Position numbers and translations under genes: made by a program
Part shown: positions 46,398 through 49,040 of the stretch, in pieces
How positions within the stretch are numbered: position 1 is the stretch's first letter
Layout of the letters: every line of letters begins with the position of its first letter
Assembly: GCA_029780675.1 (NCBI GenBank)
Contig: JAKOYE010000124.1
Location: 1 to 49,040 of the forward strand
DNA: 49,040 nucleotides
Reading direction: 5' to 3'
From: Actinomycetes bacterium
GTDB lineage: Bacteria; Actinomycetota; Actinomycetes; Mycobacteriales; Mycobacteriaceae
The notes under the pieces: model-generated
What the model was told of the DNA's origin: nothing
Databases searched by the model: none
What the model saw: only the letters and a program-made list of their open reading frames with translations

Positions 46398-48830
46398 TCA
46401 GGTGGCGTGCCGGGCCGCCGTCATCCGCGCCACGGCCTCCTCGGTGAACACCGACAACCCCAGGTCGGGGTTGTAGCCGTGGATTTCCTTGACGTCGAGT
46501 TCGGCGAGGAAGTACAGGATCTCCTTCGAGACGACCTGGCCGGGAACCAGCACCGGGAAACCCGGGGGGTACGGCACCACGAAGGTCGTCGACACCAGAG
46601 TCTTGCCGGCAGCCAACCGCCGGCCCGCCGCACCCAGCAGGACGTGTTCCCGGTCGGAATCCTCGTATCCGGCGTAGAACGCCGAGCGCATGTCGCCGTA
46701 GGACGTTGCACCCGCAGGGCGGAAGGCCTCGTCGAACCTGCTGAAGTCGGGCAGTGCCGGCAGATCCTTGGTGATCTCCTCCACCCAACGCTCGTGCAGG
46801 GCCCGGTCGTCCTTGCCCCGGGCCCGCTCATCGCGGTCGAAGTCGGTGGCGATGCGGCGCAGCACATCGAGCAGGTAGTGCACGCTGGACCAGGTCACGC
46901 CGATGGTGAAGATCAGCAGCACACTGTTGATCGAGGTCTTGTTGATCTGGATGCCGTAGCGATCCATGAGGATCTTCTCACGGAAGTCGAAGCCGTTCAT
47001 CCCGGTCTTGCCGATGAACAGGGTGACCCGGGTCGGGTCCAGCACGAACTGGTCCGAACGCCAGGCCTCGTTCCACTCCGCCAGCGCCCCCAACCGCACC
47101 TGCCGGTAGGAGCGCACCGCGCCGGAGCGGAACTCGTCAGGTACCAGGTCGGCCTCGTCGAGGATCCGGAACCACTTGTTGATCAACCGGTCCTTGCGAA
47201 CCCGGTGGCGGAACACCAGAGCCATGTTGTAGACGCCGCGGACCAGTTCGAAACCTTCGATGTCGACCTGCCTGCGGGCGAGGTCCAGCGAGGCCAGGAG
47301 TTGCTGATTGGGTGAGGTCGAGGTGTGGGTCAGGAACGCCTCGTTGAAGGCATCGCAGCTCAGAGCCTGGAAGTCCTGGTCCCGCACGTGAATCATCGAC
47401 GCCTGGCGCAGCGCCGACAGCGACTTGTGCGTCGAATGCGTGGCATACACCCGCACCCGCGCCTGGTCCGGATCGGGCAGCAACCGGTGCTCGACCCAGT
47501 CCGCGCGGTCGACCGTGGCCATGGACTCCTGCCACTGCCGGTATTCCTCGGCGTAGTCGGGTGAGGCCAGCATCGCCTCGAGTCGCTCGGCGGAGATCAT
47601 CGCGGTCCGCTGCCGCGCCCACGGCACGGCGGTGGCGAATGCGTACCAGGCCTCGTCCCACAGGAAGCAGATGTCCGGCTTGATCGCCAGCACCTCCTCC
47701 ATCACCCGGCGGGGGTTGTAGACGACGCCGTCGAAGGTGCAGTTGGTCAGCAGCAGCATCCGCACCCGGTGCAGCTGACCCGCCGCCTCCAGATCCAGCA
47801 GCGTCTGCTTGATCGTCCGGAGCGACACCGCGCCGTAGATCGCGTAGTCCTCCAGCGGGTAGGCGTCCAGGTAGAGCGGATAGGCGCCGGCGAGCACCAG
47901 GCCGTAATGGTGGGATTTGTGACAGTTACGGTCGATGAGGACGATGTCACCGGGCCTGACCAGTGCCTGAACGACGATCTTGTTCGCCGTCGAGGTCCCG
48001 TTCGTCACGAAGTACGTACGGTCGGACCGCCAGGTGACCGCCGCCTTGTCCATGGCGGCTTTGATGTTTCCGTGCGGGTCGAGGAGCGAGTCCAATCCGC
48101 CCGAGGTCGACGACGTTTCGGCCATGAAGATGTTGCGGCCGTAGAACTCGCCCATGTCCTGCAACGACTTGGAGTTGAAGATGCTGGCGCCGCGGGCGAC
48201 CGGAAGCGCGTGGAACTGGCCCACCGGGGCGGCCGCGTACGCCCGCAGCGCGTCGAAAAACGGTGTGGCGTAGCGGTTTCGGATGCCGGCCAGCACGGTG
48301 CTGTACAGGTCGGTGACATCGTTGAGCCGGTAGAAGGTGCGGTTGTAGAGATCCGGTTCCTCCCCGGCCTCCGCCGCGATCGATTCGTCGGTGAGCAGGT
48401 AGAGGTCGATCCGCGGACGCAACTCCCTGATGGCCTCGCCGCACTCCACCCAGTCGTGGGACCGATCCACCCCGACGGCGTACTCGTTGGCTCCGAGCAG
48501 TGTGGTGATCACCGGCACCCGGTCTTCGGACCGCAGTGGCAGGTCGTCCCTGATGATGGCCGCCTGAATCTCGCCGTTGAGCGCGACGGCGGTGACGGCG
48601 TCCTCAAAGCTGGAGACCACCAGGAATTCGATCTGCACGTGCTCTGCCGGGTCGCGCAGCGCACGCAGGGCCTCGGCGAGGCTTTCGGGCGCGTTCGGCG
48701 GGGAATCGTCGGCGAGCAGCACGGTGTAGAACTGCTGCTGCTTGGCACGGGCGACGAGTTCCTGCTCGGCCAACGGTGCGGAGGTGTCGAACAGCGCGGT
48801 GCGGTCACCGTACTCGCACAACAGGCGCAC
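46398..48830 (-). CDS. Large Orn/Lys/Arg-type PLP decarboxylase, N-terminus probably truncated
   Basis: Protein of 810 residues of the fold-type I Orn/Lys/Arg decarboxylase group, resembling Rv2531c (about 947 residues as I recall). Seen: cofactor-stacking His304 (RNCHKSHHYG), Asp392 in FLWDEAWYAFAT, and Schiff-base Lys469 in YATHSTHKSLSALRQ; the C-terminal domain has VPYPPGFPVLVPGQVVSKEI. The N-terminal wing domain starts abruptly at LLCEYGDRTALFDTS. Upstream of GTG 48830 the frame stays open for 18 codons with no ATG, GTG or TTG, then hits a TGA at 48885-48887 inside an IS-end repeat. About 130 N-terminal residues appear lost to the insertion. The catalytic domain is intact; activity is uncertain. 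Confidence 0.8.
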   Translation of the reverse strand: MRLLCEYGDRTALFDTSAPLAEQELVARAKQQQFYTVLLADDSPPNAPESLAEALRALRDPAEHVQIEFLVVSSFEDAVTAVALNGEIQAAIIRDDLPLRSEDRVPVITTLLGANEYAVGVDRSHDWVECGEAIRELRPRIDLYLLTDESIAAEAGEEPDLYNRTFYRLNDVTDLYSTVLAGIRNRYATPFFDALRAYAAAPVGQFHALPVARGASIFNSKSLQDMGEFYGRNIFMAETSSTSGGLDSLLDPHGNIKAAMDKAAVTWRSDRTYFVTNGTSTANKIVVQALVRPGDIVLIDRNCHKSHHYGLVLAGAYPLYLDAYPLEDYAIYGAVSLRTIKQTLLDLEAAGQLHRVRMLLLTNCTFDGVVYNPRRVMEEVLAIKPDICFLWDEAWYAFATAVPWARQRTAMISAERLEAMLASPDYAEEYRQWQESMATVDRADWVEHRLLPDPDQARVRVYATHSTHKSLSALRQASMIHVRDQDFQALSCDAFNEAFLTHTSTSPNQQLLASLDLARRQVDIEGFELVRGVYNMALVFRHRVRKDRLINKWFRILDEADLVPDEFRSGAVRSYRQVRLGALAEWNEAWRSDQFVLDPTRVTLFIGKTGMNGFDFREKILMDRYGIQINKTSINSVLLIFTIGVTWSSVHYLLDVLRRIATDFDRDERARGKDDRALHERWVEEITKDLPALPDFSRFDEAFRPAGATSYGDMRSAFYAGYEDSDREHVLLGAAGRRLAAGKTLVSTTFVVPYPPGFPVLVPGQVVSKEILYFLAELDVKEIHGYNPDLGLSVFTEEAVARMTAARHAT

Positions 48831-48844
48831 CGCCAGGGAGCGAC

Positions 48845-48903
48845 GTGCCTCACGTAGTTTGAGCGCGTAGTCGACGGTGGTGCCTCACGTACTTTGAGCG
48901 CGT
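48845..48903. repeat. 24-bp direct repeats at the insertion-sequence end
   Basis: 48845-48868 and 48880-48903 match at 23 of 24 positions, 35 nt apart, sharing GTGCCTCACGTA and TTTGAGCGCGT. They stand between the decarboxylase and the transposase start, as subterminal repeats or as the IS terminus plus a related site. Confidence 0.85.
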
Positions 48904-48942
48904 GGCTGGGAAGGCTTGCCCGGTGTGGAAGGCAAGATCGAC

Positions 48943-49040
48943 ATGGCCGCAAGACGGCAGGTCACGAACAAACTGCAAGGTCAGTACCGCAAGGCGGCCA
49001 AGGCGGACAAGAGCAAGATCCTGGATCGGGTGGTGGCCAC
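48943..49040 (+). CDS. Transposase, N-terminal fragment (cut by window edge)
   Basis: The visible 32 codons begin MAARRQVTNKLQGQYRKAAK and continue with ADKSKILDRVVAT. This closely resembles the start of a mycobacterial transposase group with a helix-turn-helix N-terminus and a DDE integrase-type catalytic domain (commonly annotated as integrase catalytic domain-containing protein, ISNCY- or IS481-like). Family assignment rests on memory of that N-terminus. No strong Shine-Dalgarno is seen, apart from GGAAGG about 10 nt upstream of the ATG. Confidence 0.75.
   Translation, partial: MAARRQVTNKLQGQYRKAAKADKSKILDRVVA

Larger units (their letters stand above)
48845..49040 (+). mobile_element. Insertion sequence, left end (continues beyond window)
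   Basis: Terminal direct repeats followed by a transposase start codon and coding sequence running off the right edge. The exact outer boundary is not determinable because the other end is outside the window; it lies at or near 48845 or 48880. Confidence 0.7.

Overview
This is a high-GC actinobacterial chromosome segment, almost certainly from a rapidly growing, Mycolicibacterium-type member of the Mycobacteriaceae. Gene content and order follow the conserved mycobacterial block that in M. tuberculosis runs, with gaps, from about Rv1379 (pyrR) to Rv1438 (tpi). The proteins are close to mycobacterial versions (LprG/P55, mIHF, WhiA, CuvA/YvcK, hemophore-like protein), and several forward-strand genes have leaderless promoters of the mycobacterial kind. 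The organism and the M. tuberculosis equivalents are recognised from memory, not by a search.

Layout. 1-2521 (minus): glycolysis, gap-pgk-tpiA, with tpiA cut by the window edge. 2654-3535 (plus): an MpaB-type oxygenase. 3588-9738 (minus): whiA, yvcK, rapZ, uvrC, a PH-domain membrane protein and ribH. 9785-11062 (minus): ribBA. 11280-13127 (plus): an unusual secreted metalloprotease. 13124-13756 (minus): ribC. 13843-18356 (plus): lprG, the P55 efflux pump, and an FtsX-type permease with an ATPase carrying a cyclic-nucleotide-binding-like domain. 18334-24799 (minus): ribD, rpe, rsmB, fmt, lemA and a DUF2207 protein. 24916-26313 (plus): a PLP decarboxylase. 26324-28988 (minus): priA and a VWA protein. 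29073-32028 (plus): a LipH-type esterase, a hemophore-like protein and a frameshifted flavin monooxygenase. 32083-36047 (minus): metK, coaBC, rpoZ, gmk, mihF. 36259-45062 (minus): the pyrimidine operon pyrR-pyrB-pyrC-(PH-like)-carA-carB-pyrF. 45175-46380 (plus): a serine hydrolase. 46398-48830 (minus): a large Orn/Lys/Arg decarboxylase whose 5' end abuts an insertion sequence that starts at the right edge.

How the genes work together. Riboflavin synthesis is nearly complete here (ribD, ribBA, ribH, ribC) but interrupted by forward-strand envelope and transport genes. The pyr operon carries UMP synthesis except dihydroorotate dehydrogenase and orotate phosphoribosyltransferase, and its leader has a good match to the PyrR-binding RNA hairpin just before the pyrR Shine-Dalgarno. 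whiA/yvcK/rapZ and mihF/gmk/rpoZ/coaBC/metK are conserved housekeeping clusters.

Most unusual points: the secreted HExxHxxGF protease with an Ig/cadherin-like domain and a PEP-CTERM-like tail inside the riboflavin cluster; minisatellite-like duplications at several conserved gene junctions (uvrC/rapZ, coaBC/metK, rpoZ/coaBC, carB/pyrF); a leaderless six-codon uORF overlapping the ABC permease start; a twice-frameshifted monooxygenase; and an IS end next to a decarboxylase that appears to have lost its N-terminus. No tRNA, rRNA, CRISPR array or prophage was seen, and no gene-free stretch exceeds 300 bases.
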